This document shows, in pieces, positions 1-10,962 of a DNA stretch of 64,000 bases. The notes beneath the pieces are model-generated. The model was not told where the DNA came from. It saw only the letters and a program-made list of their open reading frames with translations, and searched no databases. Location of the stretch: assembly GCA_002441585.1 (NCBI GenBank), contig DJWS01000004.1:1-64000 (forward strand), written 5' to 3'. The translations under genes and the position numbers were made by a program. Within the stretch, counting starts at the first letter, position 1; every line of letters starts with the position of its first letter. This DNA is from Candidatus Saccharibacteria bacterium UBA6224. Lineage in GTDB: Bacteria > Patescibacteriota > Saccharimonadia > Saccharimonadales > UBA4665.

Positions 1-495
1 GTCGATCCTTACTACCTCATCGATTATGCCAGCAATTATGGTTTCGAACACGAATTCTTGCGTCTGGCTCGTGACATCAACGAGCGTATGCCGGATTTCA
101 CGGTTGAACTACTCAGCGAAGCATACGGTGGAAGAATCTCGGCGCTAGCCGGTAAAAAGGTGGCCTTGCTGGGCGTATCATACAAGGCAAATGTTGCCGA
201 TGAGCGCGAAAGTCCTGCCATAGAGGTACGTAAGCTTCTCGAAGAAGCTCGCACGGACCTCGCCGTGTTCGATCCGCACATCAAGCAAAAGTCCACTGTC
301 AGCAGTCTCGAAGAGGCTCTAGACCACGCGGAGGCAATCGTCATCGCCACCGCCCACACCGAGTTTGCTCAGCTCAACGCCGACACCCTCAAGAAACATG
401 GCGTCAAAACCGTCATCGATGGTCGTAACATTTTGCGTGAACTAAAAGATGAATTCAAAGAAGCAGGAATCCACTACGTCGGTATCGGCGTGTAA
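1..495 (+). CDS. UDP-N-acetylhexosamine 6-dehydrogenase, C-terminal fragment
   Basis: This is the 3' part of a nucleotide-sugar dehydrogenase and is open at the window edge, so 164 residues are visible. The enzyme oxidises C6 of a UDP-sugar to the uronic acid with two NAD+. The fragment opens with VDPYYL, the sequence after the catalytic cysteine in the WecC/WbpA/VipA branch (UDP-ManNAc or UDP-GlcNAc dehydrogenases); Ugd-type glucose dehydrogenases differ there. It continues through the dimerisation helices into the C-terminal UDP-binding domain with the family signature GVSYKANVADERESPAIEV at about residues 58-76. The catalytic Cys lies upstream of the window. Its position before manC and the rhamnose genes fits precursor supply for a surface polysaccharide. 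The exact substrate is inference. Confidence 0.88.
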   Translation, partial: VDPYYLIDYASNYGFEHEFLRLARDINERMPDFTVELLSEAYGGRISALAGKKVALLGVSYKANVADERESPAIEVRKLLEEARTDLAVFDPHIKQKSTVSSLEEALDHAEAIVIATAHTEFAQLNADTLKKHGVKTVIDGRNILRELKDEFKEAGIHYVGIGV

Positions 496-561
496 TCTAC
501 TGAATGAAGCTTTAGTATAATCACGGGCTCGATAATTCGATACAAAACTCGTTCGGATTCC

Positions 562-1641
562 CTACAGATATTCCGTGGCGCTGCGCTCTTCGAGGATTTT
601 TTGGATGTCCTTGATTTTGTCGATGTCATGTTTGGGTATGACCAGCAGTGCGTCCTCGGTATCGACCACGATCATATCTTCTAGGCCGGCCACGGCTATC
701 AGTTTCTTTTTGTTGTCTGTCTTTATCAGTGAGCCGGTTGTGCCTAGGGCAATCACTTCGCCATCTTCGTAGTTGGCCTTGCCGTCTTCAAAGAATTCGT
801 ACACCGAGCCCCAGGTACCGACATCGGTCCATTTATAGGGCAATAGTATCACCATGGCGCCACCGTTGTTCATCACGTGCGTGGTGACTTCTTCGGTCGG
901 TCCCTTTTCCATGGTGGCGTAGATCTCCTCGATGGCTTCGTTCTCGCCCGGCTTGTCCATGGCATCCTTGATCTTCATGAGCGCCTTGTGCCAGTCGGGA
1001 CGATATTGCTTATACGCGTCCAGAATCATGTCGGGGTACCAGCACATGTGGTTGCTGTGAGCGGCCACATGGAAGTTCTCGACCAGCCGCTGAGTTTCCC
1101 TAAGCGTCGGCCGGCGGAACAAAAATTCGTCGATGTTGTAAGCCTCACGCGCGCCCAGGATTTCCCCATCGAGTTTAAGATAATCGATACCCATATTGGG
1201 TGTGGTGGCCTTGAAACCGCCGGTGACCAGCTTTTTGTGGGTCGTCACCAGCTGCTCGGCCTCGCGGATCATTTGCAGGAATTTATCTTCTGGTTCGCGG
1301 ATACAGTCGGCTTGCACGATGAAGAAAGGTTCATCTGGGTGGTTGATGCTGAGCCGCACAAATGCCAGCCCCTCACCAGGCCCACGATCCTTCGCGATAT
1401 CTGGTTCGACGATGTAGTTTTTGAGCGGAATTTGCGGCGATTGTTCCGAGACGTATTTGATGAACTTTCGTTTCGTCGATATGTAGATATCTTCTGGCGT
1501 GAATTCTTTCAATAGCGTCTTTATGGTACTTTCGTACGACGAGACATCACCGATGATGGGTTGGAACTGTTTTGGCTTTTCAAGTCGTGAGTAGGGCCAC
1601 ATTTTTGCACCCTGACCACCCGCCGTTACGAGAATCTTCAT
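562..1641 (-). CDS. manC: Mannose-1-phosphate guanylyltransferase (ManC-type)
   Basis: It makes GDP-mannose from mannose-1-phosphate and GTP. The N-terminal nucleotide-binding loop reads AGGQGAKMWPYSRLEKPKQF, matching the ManC signature AGG-GxRLWPxSR-xPKQF except that the usual Arg before the Leu/Met-Trp-Pro is Lys. At 359 residues it has the length of the nucleotidyltransferase domain alone, without the fused isomerase cupin of type II PMI-GMP enzymes. I chose the ATG at 1641 because AGGGG lies 3-4 bases upstream; an in-frame start at 1659 has no ribosome site. A TATAGT box lies about 35 bases upstream on this strand. It converges on the dehydrogenase fragment and diverges from the phosphomannomutase gene, which supplies its substrate. 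Confidence 0.9.
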   Translation of the reverse strand: MKILVTAGGQGAKMWPYSRLEKPKQFQPIIGDVSSYESTIKTLLKEFTPEDIYISTKRKFIKYVSEQSPQIPLKNYIVEPDIAKDRGPGEGLAFVRLSINHPDEPFFIVQADCIREPEDKFLQMIREAEQLVTTHKKLVTGGFKATTPNMGIDYLKLDGEILGAREAYNIDEFLFRRPTLRETQRLVENFHVAAHSNHMCWYPDMILDAYKQYRPDWHKALMKIKDAMDKPGENEAIEEIYATMEKGPTEEVTTHVMNNGGAMVILLPYKWTDVGTWGSVYEFFEDGKANYEDGEVIALGTTGSLIKTDNKKKLIAVAGLEDMIVVDTEDALLVIPKHDIDKIKDIQKILEERSATEYL

Positions 1642-1707
1642 GACCCCTATCTGCCACAAGGCTTAACTGCAATCACTATACCAGAAAGCGCCGTCCTTGG
1701 GGTGCGA

Positions 1708-1736
1708 TTGACAGGCACTGGCGGACAGCTTAGTGT
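1708..1736 (+). promoter_or_regulatory. Sigma-70-type promoter for the phosphomannomutase/rhamnose operon
   Basis: A perfect -35 TTGACA (1708-1713), a 17-bp spacer and TAGTGT (1731-1736) as -10 lie 60 bases before the GTG start at 1797. The downstream genes are close together as far as 8019, so this may drive the whole sugar-nucleotide operon. Confidence 0.6.
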
Positions 1737-1796
1737 AAGAGCAGCTACCAGCATGGTAGTTGAGAAGCAAAAACGTAAGCAAAGGAGTTACTCCCC

Positions 1797-3146
1797 GTGG
1801 ATGCTATCAACCATATCTTTAAGTCGTACGACATTCGGGGCAAAGTCGGCAGTGAACTGACGACGGATGTTGCACGTAACGTCGGCAAAGCACTGGCCGA
1901 CTGGCTGCCCAAAGAGGGCAAGGTTGCCGTCGGCCGCGACATGCGACCGGATTCGGCCGAATTGGCCGACGCACTGGTCGGAGGGCTGCTGGCCCAAGGG
2001 CGCGATGTCATCGACATCGGCGAAGTGACCAGCGACATGATCTACTTCGCGGTCGGTCACAATGGCCTGGCCGGTGGAGCCATGATAACGGCCAGTCACA
2101 ACCCGGGCGAATACAACGGCATCAAGCTCTGCCGCGAAGAAGCCCGTCCAATCGGACTCGAAAGTGGTCTCGATGCCATTCGCGACAATGCCCTTTCTGG
2201 CACATTCAAGTCAGCCGCAGCCAACCCAGGCTCAATCGAGGACCTCGACTGCGTAGAGGCCTGGGTCACCCACACCCTGTCGTTCATCGATCCTCAAAAA
2301 TTGAAGCCATTGCGCCTAGCGGTCGATGCTGGTAACGGCATGGCCGGCAAGATTTTTCCCGAGCTGGAACCATACGTCCCCTGGGAAATCACCGAGATGT
2401 ATTTTGAGCTCGACGGCACCTTCCCCAACCACGAGGCCAATCCGCTCAAGTTCGAAACCTTGGCCGACCTGATGGCCGAAATCAAGAAAAACAAACTGGA
2501 TGGCGGCATAGCCTTCGACGGCGATGGCGACCGTGCCTTTCTGGTCGATGAGACCGGCGAGGTCCTAACTGGCGGCGTAATGTCGGCGATGATGGCCGAC
2601 TATTTCGTAACCCGTGAACCAGGCGCAACCATCATCTACGACGTTCGCAACAGCCGCAGCGTACCCAAGGTAATTACTGATAAGGGCGGCAAGGCAGTCG
2701 TAGCCAAGGTGGGACATGCCAACATCAAACACATCATGCGTGAGCAAAATGCACCGTTTGGCGGTGAGGCAAGCGGCCACTTCTATTTCCGCGACAACTG
2801 GTTTGCCGACTCTGGACTGATTGCTGCCGTCATCGGTTTGTATGTTGCCACGCTCAGCGGCAAAAAGCTGTCGCAATTGCGGCAACAGTACACGCACTTT
2901 GCAGCCATTCCGGAGACCAACTTTGTCATCGACGATAAAGACGCCGTGCTGTCACGACTCAAAGAGGCGTTCAAGGACAAAGAACAAAGTGAGCTCGATG
3001 GACTGACTGTAGAGCTTGGCAATGACGCGTGGTTCAACGTACGCGCCAGCAACACCGAGCCGGTCATGCGCCTGAATGCCGAAGCCAAATCGCAAGCCGA
3101 ACTCGATAAGCTAGTCACAAAAGTTACCGGCATCATCAACGGGTAA
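1797..3146 (+). CDS. Phosphomannomutase/phosphoglucomutase
   Basis: It interconverts hexose 6-phosphate and 1-phosphate, giving mannose-1-P for ManC and glucose-1-P for RfbA. The 449 residues carry all four family loops: the phosphoserine loop TASHNPGEYNG with Ser100, the metal loop DGDGDR at about 240-245, the sugar-binding loop GGEASGH at about 322, and the phosphate-binding loop RASNTEP near 415. The start is GTG, 9 bases after a strong AAAGGAG. The gene ends 5 bases before galE, so the two are probably cotranscribed. Whether mannose or glucose phosphates are preferred cannot be read from the sequence; many such enzymes (ManB/AlgC type) use both. Confidence 0.95.
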   Translation: MDAINHIFKSYDIRGKVGSELTTDVARNVGKALADWLPKEGKVAVGRDMRPDSAELADALVGGLLAQGRDVIDIGEVTSDMIYFAVGHNGLAGGAMITASHNPGEYNGIKLCREEARPIGLESGLDAIRDNALSGTFKSAAANPGSIEDLDCVEAWVTHTLSFIDPQKLKPLRLAVDAGNGMAGKIFPELEPYVPWEITEMYFELDGTFPNHEANPLKFETLADLMAEIKKNKLDGGIAFDGDGDRAFLVDETGEVLTGGVMSAMMADYFVTREPGATIIYDVRNSRSVPKVITDKGGKAVVAKVGHANIKHIMREQNAPFGGEASGHFYFRDNWFADSGLIAAVIGLYVATLSGKKLSQLRQQYTHFAAIPETNFVIDDKDAVLSRLKEAFKDKEQSELDGLTVELGNDAWFNVRASNTEPVMRLNAEAKSQAELDKLVTKVTGIING

Positions 3147-3151
3147 ACTAT

Positions 3152-5732
<2,581 letters not shown>

Positions 5733-5733
5733 C

Positions 5734-6303
5734 ATGGCAAATTTACCAACTACAGAATTTGAGGCCCGTACTACCGACATACCGGGTCTGCTTATCTTCG
5801 ACGTCAATTACGTCGGTGACGAGCGTGGCTACTTTCAGGAAAAGTATCAGAAAGCCAAGTTGACAGCTGTCGGCATGCCCGAAGATTTCACCGTCGTGCA
5901 GAATAGTCTATCGTACAACGGTAAAAAAGGTGTGACCCGCGGCATGCACGCCGAACCCTGGGACAAATACATCTCAGTGGTCAAAGGCAAAGTTTTTGCC
6001 GCCTATGTCGATTTGCGCGAAGGCGACAGTTTCGGCAAGGTGGTCACGACCGAGATTAACCCGAACACCACCGTCTTTCTGCCGCGCGGTGTTGCCAACT
6101 CATTCCAGACGCTCGAAGATGATGTGTATTACCTATACAGCGTCAATGCACACTGGAGTGCCGACAATTACGAGAAATACTGTTTCGTGAATATGGCCGA
6201 TCCGGCCCTTGGTATAAACTGGCCGATATCACTAGATAAAGCAACCGTAAACGACCGCGACCAAAATCACCCACTATTAAAAGATGCGAAGAGGTTTCAG
6301 TAA
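5734..6303 (+). CDS. rfbC: dTDP-4-dehydrorhamnose 3,5-epimerase
   Basis: RmlC-type cupin that epimerises C3 and C5 of dTDP-4-keto-6-deoxyglucose. The 189-residue protein keeps DERGYFQEKY near residues 28-37, NSLSYNGKKGVTRGMH with the catalytic His at about 72, and the Tyr-rich segment YYLYSV near 130-135 where the catalytic Tyr is expected. It is a divergent member: the residues after RGMH are AEP, where canonical RmlC has YQ. The gene follows the NUDIX gene by two bases, with GGGAGAA ahead of the ATG, and its stop overlaps the rfbD region. Pathway context makes the assignment firm despite the divergence. Confidence 0.9.
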   Translation: MANLPTTEFEARTTDIPGLLIFDVNYVGDERGYFQEKYQKAKLTAVGMPEDFTVVQNSLSYNGKKGVTRGMHAEPWDKYISVVKGKVFAAYVDLREGDSFGKVVTTEINPNTTVFLPRGVANSFQTLEDDVYYLYSVNAHWSADNYEKYCFVNMADPALGINWPISLDKATVNDRDQNHPLLKDAKRFQ

Positions 6304-7157
6304 TGGACGATTCAAAATTTGTAATCATTGGAGCCAAGGGTCAACTCGGTACGGCACTGCGCGAGCAGTACCCGAATGCCCGTGCAGTTGATGCCGATGA
6401 GCTAGATATTACTGATCGCTCGGCCGTTGAAGCATTCGATTGGGATGGCACTACGCACATCCTCAACGCCGCCGCTTACACCAATGTGGATGGCGCCGAA
6501 ACCGAAGAAGGTCGCCGCGCCGCCTGGGCCATCAATGCCGACGCGGTCGCAAACTTGGTTGCCGTAGCGGCCCAGTATGACGCCGCTCTGGTGCACATAT
6601 CCAGCGATTACGTATTCGACGGCACCAAAGAGCCACACACAGAGGACGAAGTCTTTTCGCCGCTTTCCGTTTATGGCGCTAGTAAGGCTGCTGGGGATTT
6701 AGCCGTTTCGCTCGCACCCAAGTTCTACCTACTGCGCACCACGTGGGTTATTGGCGAAGGCAAGAACTTTGTGCGCACCATGCTTGGACTGGCCGAGAAA
6801 GGTATATCGCCAACTGTCGTTGCTGACCAAATTGGGCGGCTGACCTTCACGAGCGAGCTGGTCAGAATCATCGATCACCTTCTCACCACGAACGTGCCCG
6901 CCGGCACCTACAACGCCACCAACGATGGCGAGCCAGCCAGCTGGGCCGAAATAACCCGCGAGATCTTCAAAGCAGCCGGCGCAGACCTGACCGTGACCGA
7001 CACCACAACCGCCGAGTACTTTGCCGGTAAAGAGGGTATCGCCCCGCGGCCCCTGCTCAGCGTCATGGATCTTGGCAAGTTACAGGCCGCCGGCTTTACC
7101 AGCCGCGACTGGCACGACGACCTCAAGGAATACGTAGCAAAGGAGCAGCAGAATTAG
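6303..7157 (+). CDS. rfbD: dTDP-4-dehydrorhamnose reductase
   Basis: NADPH-dependent last step to dTDP-L-rhamnose. It is an RmlD-type SDR of 284 residues with the dinucleotide loop [10 protein letters not shown] near residues 10-19, the segment [10 protein letters not shown] near 97-106 and the catalytic YGASKAAGD (Tyr and Lys four apart) near 123-131. The ATG directly follows the rfbC stop codon region, preceded by GAGG, and the stop is one base before rfbA. The tight packing suggests production in fixed ratio with its pathway partners. Confidence 0.95.
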   Translation: MDDSKFVIIGAKGQLGTALREQYPNARAVDADELDITDRSAVEAFDWDGTTHILNAAAYTNVDGAETEEGRRAAWAINADAVANLVAVAAQYDAALVHISSDYVFDGTKEPHTEDEVFSPLSVYGASKAAGDLAVSLAPKFYLLRTTWVIGEGKNFVRTMLGLAEKGISPTVVADQIGRLTFTSELVRIIDHLLTTNVPAGTYNATNDGEPASWAEITREIFKAAGADLTVTDTTTAEYFAGKEGIAPRPLLSVMDLGKLQAAGFTSRDWHDDLKEYVAKEQQN

Positions 7158-7158
7158 T

Positions 7159-8019
7159 ATGAAAGGCATTATCCTAGCCGGTGGATCCGGCACACGCCTG
7201 TATCCCATCACCAAAGGCATCAGCAAGCAACTCATGCCAATCTATGACAAGCCGATGGTTTACTACCCGCTCAGCACGCTGATGATGGCCGGTATTCGTG
7301 AGATCCTCATCATCACCACACCCGAGGACTCCGAGAGCTTCCAGCGGCTGCTTGGCGACGGTTCGCAGCTGGGTTGCCGCTTCGAATACGCATCACAACC
7401 ATCGCCGGATGGACTTGCCCAGGCATTCATAATTGGCGAGGATTTCATAGGTGACGACAAGGTAGCATTAGTGCTCGGCGACAATATCTTCTATGGGCAT
7501 GGATATGGCAACAGTCTGAAGAAGTGCATTAACCCTAACGGCGGTATTGTTTTTGCCTACCAGGTTGCCGACCCAGAACGTTACGGTGTGGTCGAATTCG
7601 ATAGCAACCGCAAAGCAATCAGCATCGAGGAAAAACCAGCCAATCCAAAGAGTAATTTCGCCGTGGTGGGTCTATACTTTTACGATAACGACGTCGTGGA
7701 GATAGCCAAGAACATCAAGCCATCGGACCGTGGCGAACTCGAGATTACGAGCATCAACGAGGAGTACCTCAGACGCGGCAAACTGAAAGTCCAAACCATG
7801 GGCCGTGGCAGCGCCTGGCTAGATACCGGCACCTTCGAGAGCATGAACCAGGCTAGTCAGTTCGTCGAAGTGATCGAGGAGCGCACCGGCTTCAAGATTG
7901 GTTGTATCGAAGAGGTCGCTTACCAGGAGGGCTATATCACCGCCGAGCAACTCCGAGAGCTAGCCGAACCCCTAAAAAAATCCGGCTACGGCAAATATTT
8001 ACTAGAACTATTGAGATAA
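7159..8019 (+). CDS. rfbA: Glucose-1-phosphate thymidylyltransferase
   Basis: First step of dTDP-rhamnose synthesis: dTTP plus glucose-1-phosphate gives dTDP-glucose. It has 286 residues, the usual RmlA length. The N-terminal signature [18 protein letters not shown] includes the nucleotide-binding loop, and [15 protein letters not shown] follows. GDNIFYGHG carries the metal-binding Asp near residue 110, and EEKP near 160 is also canonical. It is the last gene of the rhamnose operon; about 40 bases later an independent promoter starts the next unit. Products of this family are usually feedback inhibited by dTDP-rhamnose (family knowledge). Confidence 0.97.
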   Translation: MKGIILAGGSGTRLYPITKGISKQLMPIYDKPMVYYPLSTLMMAGIREILIITTPEDSESFQRLLGDGSQLGCRFEYASQPSPDGLAQAFIIGEDFIGDDKVALVLGDNIFYGHGYGNSLKKCINPNGGIVFAYQVADPERYGVVEFDSNRKAISIEEKPANPKSNFAVVGLYFYDNDVVEIAKNIKPSDRGELEITSINEEYLRRGKLKVQTMGRGSAWLDTGTFESMNQASQFVEVIEERTGFKIGCIEEVAYQEGYITAEQLRELAEPLKKSGYGKYLLELLR

Positions 8020-8046
8020 CTAGTTGGGCATACCCACCAAAACAGA

Positions 8047-8052
8047 TATAAT
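8047..8052 (+). promoter_or_regulatory. Consensus -10 box TATAAT placed for a leaderless start
   Basis: TATAAT is followed by six bases and then ATG at 8059. With the usual 6-7 base distance from -10 to the transcription start, the mRNA would begin at or next to this ATG. A short TGGG-CATA-CCCA inverted repeat lies just upstream, at about 8024-8034. Confidence 0.55.
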
Positions 8053-8058
8053 TTAGCT

Positions 8059-8145
8059 ATGGCTAACCGCTGGCCGTACCTATCCCAACCGGCCGAGAGA
8101 TATCACATGGTGCTAGCATGTCTTCAAATGATGGACCACGAATGA
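8059..8145 (+). CDS. Short leader ORF (28 codons) coupled to the flippase-like gene
   Basis: A 28-residue ORF opens at the ATG six bases after TATAAT and ends in a TGA that overlaps the in-frame methionine codon at 8142 of the next gene (ATGA). Nothing recognisable is encoded (it starts MANRWPYLSQPAERYHM). The arrangement, a leaderless short ORF whose stop overlaps the next start, recurs at 56528 and 63529, which is the main reason to list it. It may be a translated leader that delivers ribosomes to the main start. Translation is inferred, not shown. Confidence 0.4.
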   Translation: MANRWPYLSQPAERYHMVLACLQMMDHE

Positions 8146-9116
8146 ATCGTACAAAAATACGCTCAGTTGCTATACGAGTAGCTCTGCTGTTATTATTCGT
8201 GGCCCTCTTTGTCTGGTTCTTCATGAACCACAAGGATGAATTCTCTATTCTGACAACGATTCCTATTGTGCTCATCATTGCGATCGCGTTGTGTCAGCTC
8301 GCTGTTGTTCTTACTAACGTCGTCTTTCAGGTGGTTCTGCTCAAGATATACCGAGTGGATATGAGTTGGCTCGATAGCTTTGTGGTGATAGTCAAATCTT
8401 CGGTGATAAACTTCTTCGGTTTCTTGCAGGGAGGCACCGGCTACCGAGCCTATTACATCAAGAAACACTACGGCATAGACTACAAACGTTTTGGGCTACT
8501 TTTCACGGCTAACTATCTAGTGGTATTTTCACTCTTCGCTTTCTTCGGTCTGGTTGGATCTCTCTTGCAAACCATACAAAGTGGACATACCGCAAATTAC
8601 GGCGTGGTAGCGTTCTTCGCGGCCGCTACAATTGGTCTGCTCATTATGATGTTCGTTAGTCCGTCCAGAATTCCAGGCAGGGGAAGTTTTTCTACTAAAT
8701 TACGAGGGGCTCTCTCCGAGTGGGATAATATCACTAGCAACAAGCGAAGGGTTGCGGTATTGTTTCTAATTGCGGCTGTACAATATTTGGCTACAGCTGG
8801 TGCATTCTACCTGGAACTCAAGGCAATTCATGCAGAAACGACAATTGCCGGGTTAATGGTTTATTCTGCCATAGCAGGATTCTCAATCCTGGTCGCTCTA
8901 ACTCCTGCTGCCATTGGTTTTCGAGAGACACTGCTTATTTTCGCAAGACAGTCACTGGGTGTTAGCGTTAGTGTAATTATACTGAGTGCAACTGTCGACC
9001 GAATAACCTATGCCGTCTTGTTGTTGCTACTCACTATTGTCACCCAGCGTTATGTAATAAATAAGATCAGGCCACTTTTAGACAGGAGAAAACCACATGT
9101 CAATCCAACCAACTAA
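8142..9116 (+). CDS. Multi-pass membrane protein, LPG synthase-TM/flippase-like (UPF0104-type)
   Basis: A hydrophobic protein of about 324 residues with roughly eight predicted helices. It resembles the family covering the transmembrane half of lysylphosphatidylglycerol synthase and related proteins (AglD, UPF0104). The region around GFLQGGTGYRAYYIKKHYGI near residues 90-110 matches the conserved loop of that family, and TPAAIGFRETLLIFARQSLG near the C-terminus is a second typical segment. Such proteins are common in glycan loci and are thought to move lipids or lipid-linked sugars. I prefer the ATG at 8142, which overlaps the leader ORF stop; an in-frame ATG at 8118 would add eight residues. 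Neither has a Shine-Dalgarno site. It overlaps the next glycosyltransferase by 20 bases. Confidence 0.75.
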   Translation: MNRTKIRSVAIRVALLLLFVALFVWFFMNHKDEFSILTTIPIVLIIAIALCQLAVVLTNVVFQVVLLKIYRVDMSWLDSFVVIVKSSVINFFGFLQGGTGYRAYYIKKHYGIDYKRFGLLFTANYLVVFSLFAFFGLVGSLLQTIQSGHTANYGVVAFFAAATIGLLIMMFVSPSRIPGRGSFSTKLRGALSEWDNITSNKRRVAVLFLIAAVQYLATAGAFYLELKAIHAETTIAGLMVYSAIAGFSILVALTPAAIGFRETLLIFARQSLGVSVSVIILSATVDRITYAVLLLLLTIVTQRYVINKIRPLLDRRKPHVNPTN

Positions 9117-10353
9117 AAAGATACTATTCACCACCTCGACGATACCAGCCTCGGATAACGACTCGGCGCCTGCATTCGTAAAAGACGAGGCTATTTGGTT
9201 TAAGAAACTCTATCCACATCTGGAGATTAGTGTACTTTCCCCTCATAATTCTTACACGACGACCGTGCCATTTCAGCATCTCGAGTATTACGATGATTAT
9301 CGCTTCCACTACTTTTGGCCATTTAAGTTCGAGAAGCTTACTGGTCGCGGCATCCAGCCCGCTCTCAAAAAAAATCCTTGGCTATACGTTGAGTTACCAG
9401 GTCTATTTATTGCCGAATTTTTTGCCACTTGGCGTCTTGCTAAGAAATTAAAGCCCGACATGATATATGCCCACTGGTTTACTCCCCAGGCGATTACCGG
9501 AGCTCTTGTCGCGAGGCTCACCAAGACGCCTTTCGTCTTTGATTCACAGGCATCGGACGTCATTGTTCTCAAGAAGGTTCCTTTTGCAAAGAAGATTGTA
9601 GCCTCTATATGCAACCAAGCCCTTGCGTATACACTTCCTTCTCGGCAGACCGTCGACAAGCTGCTCTACTTTGCAACCGACGAAAACCGAGAGGCCATTA
9701 AAAGTAAGATTCATCTGATACCCCTAGGCACGGCTCCGGTTCCCGTCGATGATGTAGCCATTGCGGCCGCTCGTGATAAATACAAACTCGAGAATAAGAA
9801 AGTTATATACTTCATCGGCCGGCTCGTAGATAGAAAAGGAATAGACATCCTAATCCGTTCATTTAAAGACTTATCGGATGACGACCCGGAGCTGCGCCTA
9901 GTCATCGTCGGGGATGGTCAAGAGCGTGATAATCTCACCAATCTGGTGGACCAACTAGCTTTAAGTGATCGAGTAATATTTACTGGCTACATCAATGGGG
10001 AAGAACGCTTCGCCTTGCTCCAAATTGCCAATGTATGTGCCGTGCCATCCGTTAACGTCGGCGATCAAGCCGAGGGGCTCCCTATAGTCTTCATGGAGGG
10101 AGTAACCGCAGGTAAGGCAGTAGTCGTCACCGACGCGACTGGAGCGCACGAGATCGTAGAAGATGGCAAGAACGCTTTTGTTGCCACGGCTGGTTCCGTA
10201 GACAGCCTCACCGTTAAGATACGCGAGGCACTCGCCAAGAGCGAATCGGACGACCCAACTTTTAAACAAACGGTAATTAAACTATCCGAGCAATTTCAGT
10301 GGCCGTCAATAATCAAACGCCGGTTTGAGGCACTCAAGATCGATCGCCTGTAG
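9097..10353 (+). CDS. Glycosyltransferase family 4 (GT-B)
   Basis: A 418-residue retaining glycosyltransferase of the GT4 type. The N-terminal half is an acceptor-binding domain. The C-terminal donor-binding domain starts with VIYFIGRLVDRKGIDILIRSF near residue 227 and carries the E-x7-E region GLPIVFMEGVTAGKAVVVTD near 330-350. The ATG has AGGAG eight bases upstream and lies inside the end of the flippase-like gene, so the two are probably coupled. It presumably adds a sugar to the lipid-linked polysaccharide intermediate. Donor and acceptor are unknown. Confidence 0.9.
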   Translation: MSIQPTKKILFTTSTIPASDNDSAPAFVKDEAIWFKKLYPHLEISVLSPHNSYTTTVPFQHLEYYDDYRFHYFWPFKFEKLTGRGIQPALKKNPWLYVELPGLFIAEFFATWRLAKKLKPDMIYAHWFTPQAITGALVARLTKTPFVFDSQASDVIVLKKVPFAKKIVASICNQALAYTLPSRQTVDKLLYFATDENREAIKSKIHLIPLGTAPVPVDDVAIAAARDKYKLENKKVIYFIGRLVDRKGIDILIRSFKDLSDDDPELRLVIVGDGQERDNLTNLVDQLALSDRVIFTGYINGEERFALLQIANVCAVPSVNVGDQAEGLPIVFMEGVTAGKAVVVTDATGAHEIVEDGKNAFVATAGSVDSLTVKIREALAKSESDDPTFKQTVIKLSEQFQWPSIIKRRFEALKIDRL

Positions 10354-10395
10354 CCAAAAACATAAATCCACCTTACTAATATAGGACACTCATCG

Positions 10396-10401
10396 TATAC
10401 T
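10396..10401 (+). promoter_or_regulatory. -10 box TATACT seven bases before a start codon (leaderless)
   Basis: TATACT, seven bases, then the ATG at 10409. No Shine-Dalgarno sequence lies between them, so the methyltransferase mRNA is predicted to start at or beside the ATG. Confidence 0.5.
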
Positions 10402-10408
10402 TACGCTT

Positions 10409-10933
10409 ATGATAAAAATTGCCAGAACACTCACTCACACAGTTACCAACATACGCCCGTATCAATACAGCCAGCTAAGGAAATTCTCGGCTGGGCTAAA
10501 GCACAAGAAAATCCTCGAGCTTGGTAGCGGCATACCCGTAAAGGGCCTCTACGCCTACTCTGCGATTCACCTTTTTGATAAAGAAAATGATTTCTTACAA
10601 ACAGACGTTAATAAAAAATTTGGTCACAAAGTCGTCGATGCGACAACCATGAAATACAAGGACGAGTTTGATGTTATCTTGTGTCTAAATGTACTCGAGC
10701 ATGTTTATGAGTACGACAAAGCTGTGAAGAACATACACCGAGCGCTCAAAAAGGGCGGTACCGCAGTGGTCGCCGTTCCAGTTATGTATCCCCTCCATGA
10801 TGAGCCGGGTGATTACTGGCGTTTTACCGAACATGCTCTTCGGAAAATGTTCTCTGACTTCAAGAAAATTGACCTTCGATACCGCGGGAAGCGCGAGTTC
10901 CCCTTCACCTACTATTTAGAAGCTACTAAATAG
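10409..10933 (+). CDS. Class I SAM-dependent methyltransferase
   Basis: A 174-residue methyltransferase fold. Motif I is KILELGSG near residues 34-41. FDVILCLNVLEHV near 85-97 is the motif II/III region with the usual LEH. GGTAVVAVPVMYPLHDEPGDYW follows, and the DYWRFT segment is typical of methyltransferases found among glycosyltransferase genes. It lies between a GT4 and an epimerase inside the polysaccharide region, so sugar or glycolipid methylation is a plausible role; the substrate is unknown. It has its own promoter-like box and appears leaderless. Confidence 0.85.
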   Translation: MIKIARTLTHTVTNIRPYQYSQLRKFSAGLKHKKILELGSGIPVKGLYAYSAIHLFDKENDFLQTDVNKKFGHKVVDATTMKYKDEFDVILCLNVLEHVYEYDKAVKNIHRALKKGGTAVVAVPVMYPLHDEPGDYWRFTEHALRKMFSDFKKIDLRYRGKREFPFTYYLEATK

Positions 10934-10962
10934 ATAAAGTTAACCACTACTTAGCTTAACCT

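Noticed and set aside
505..560. TATAAT on the plus strand between two convergent genes
   Set aside because: No start codon at leaderless distance and no downstream plus-strand gene; a chance match is more likely than an antisense RNA promoter.
877..1515. Plus-strand frame of 212 codons opposite manC
   Set aside because: Antisense shadow of a gene with clear ManC motifs; no ribosome site or homology.
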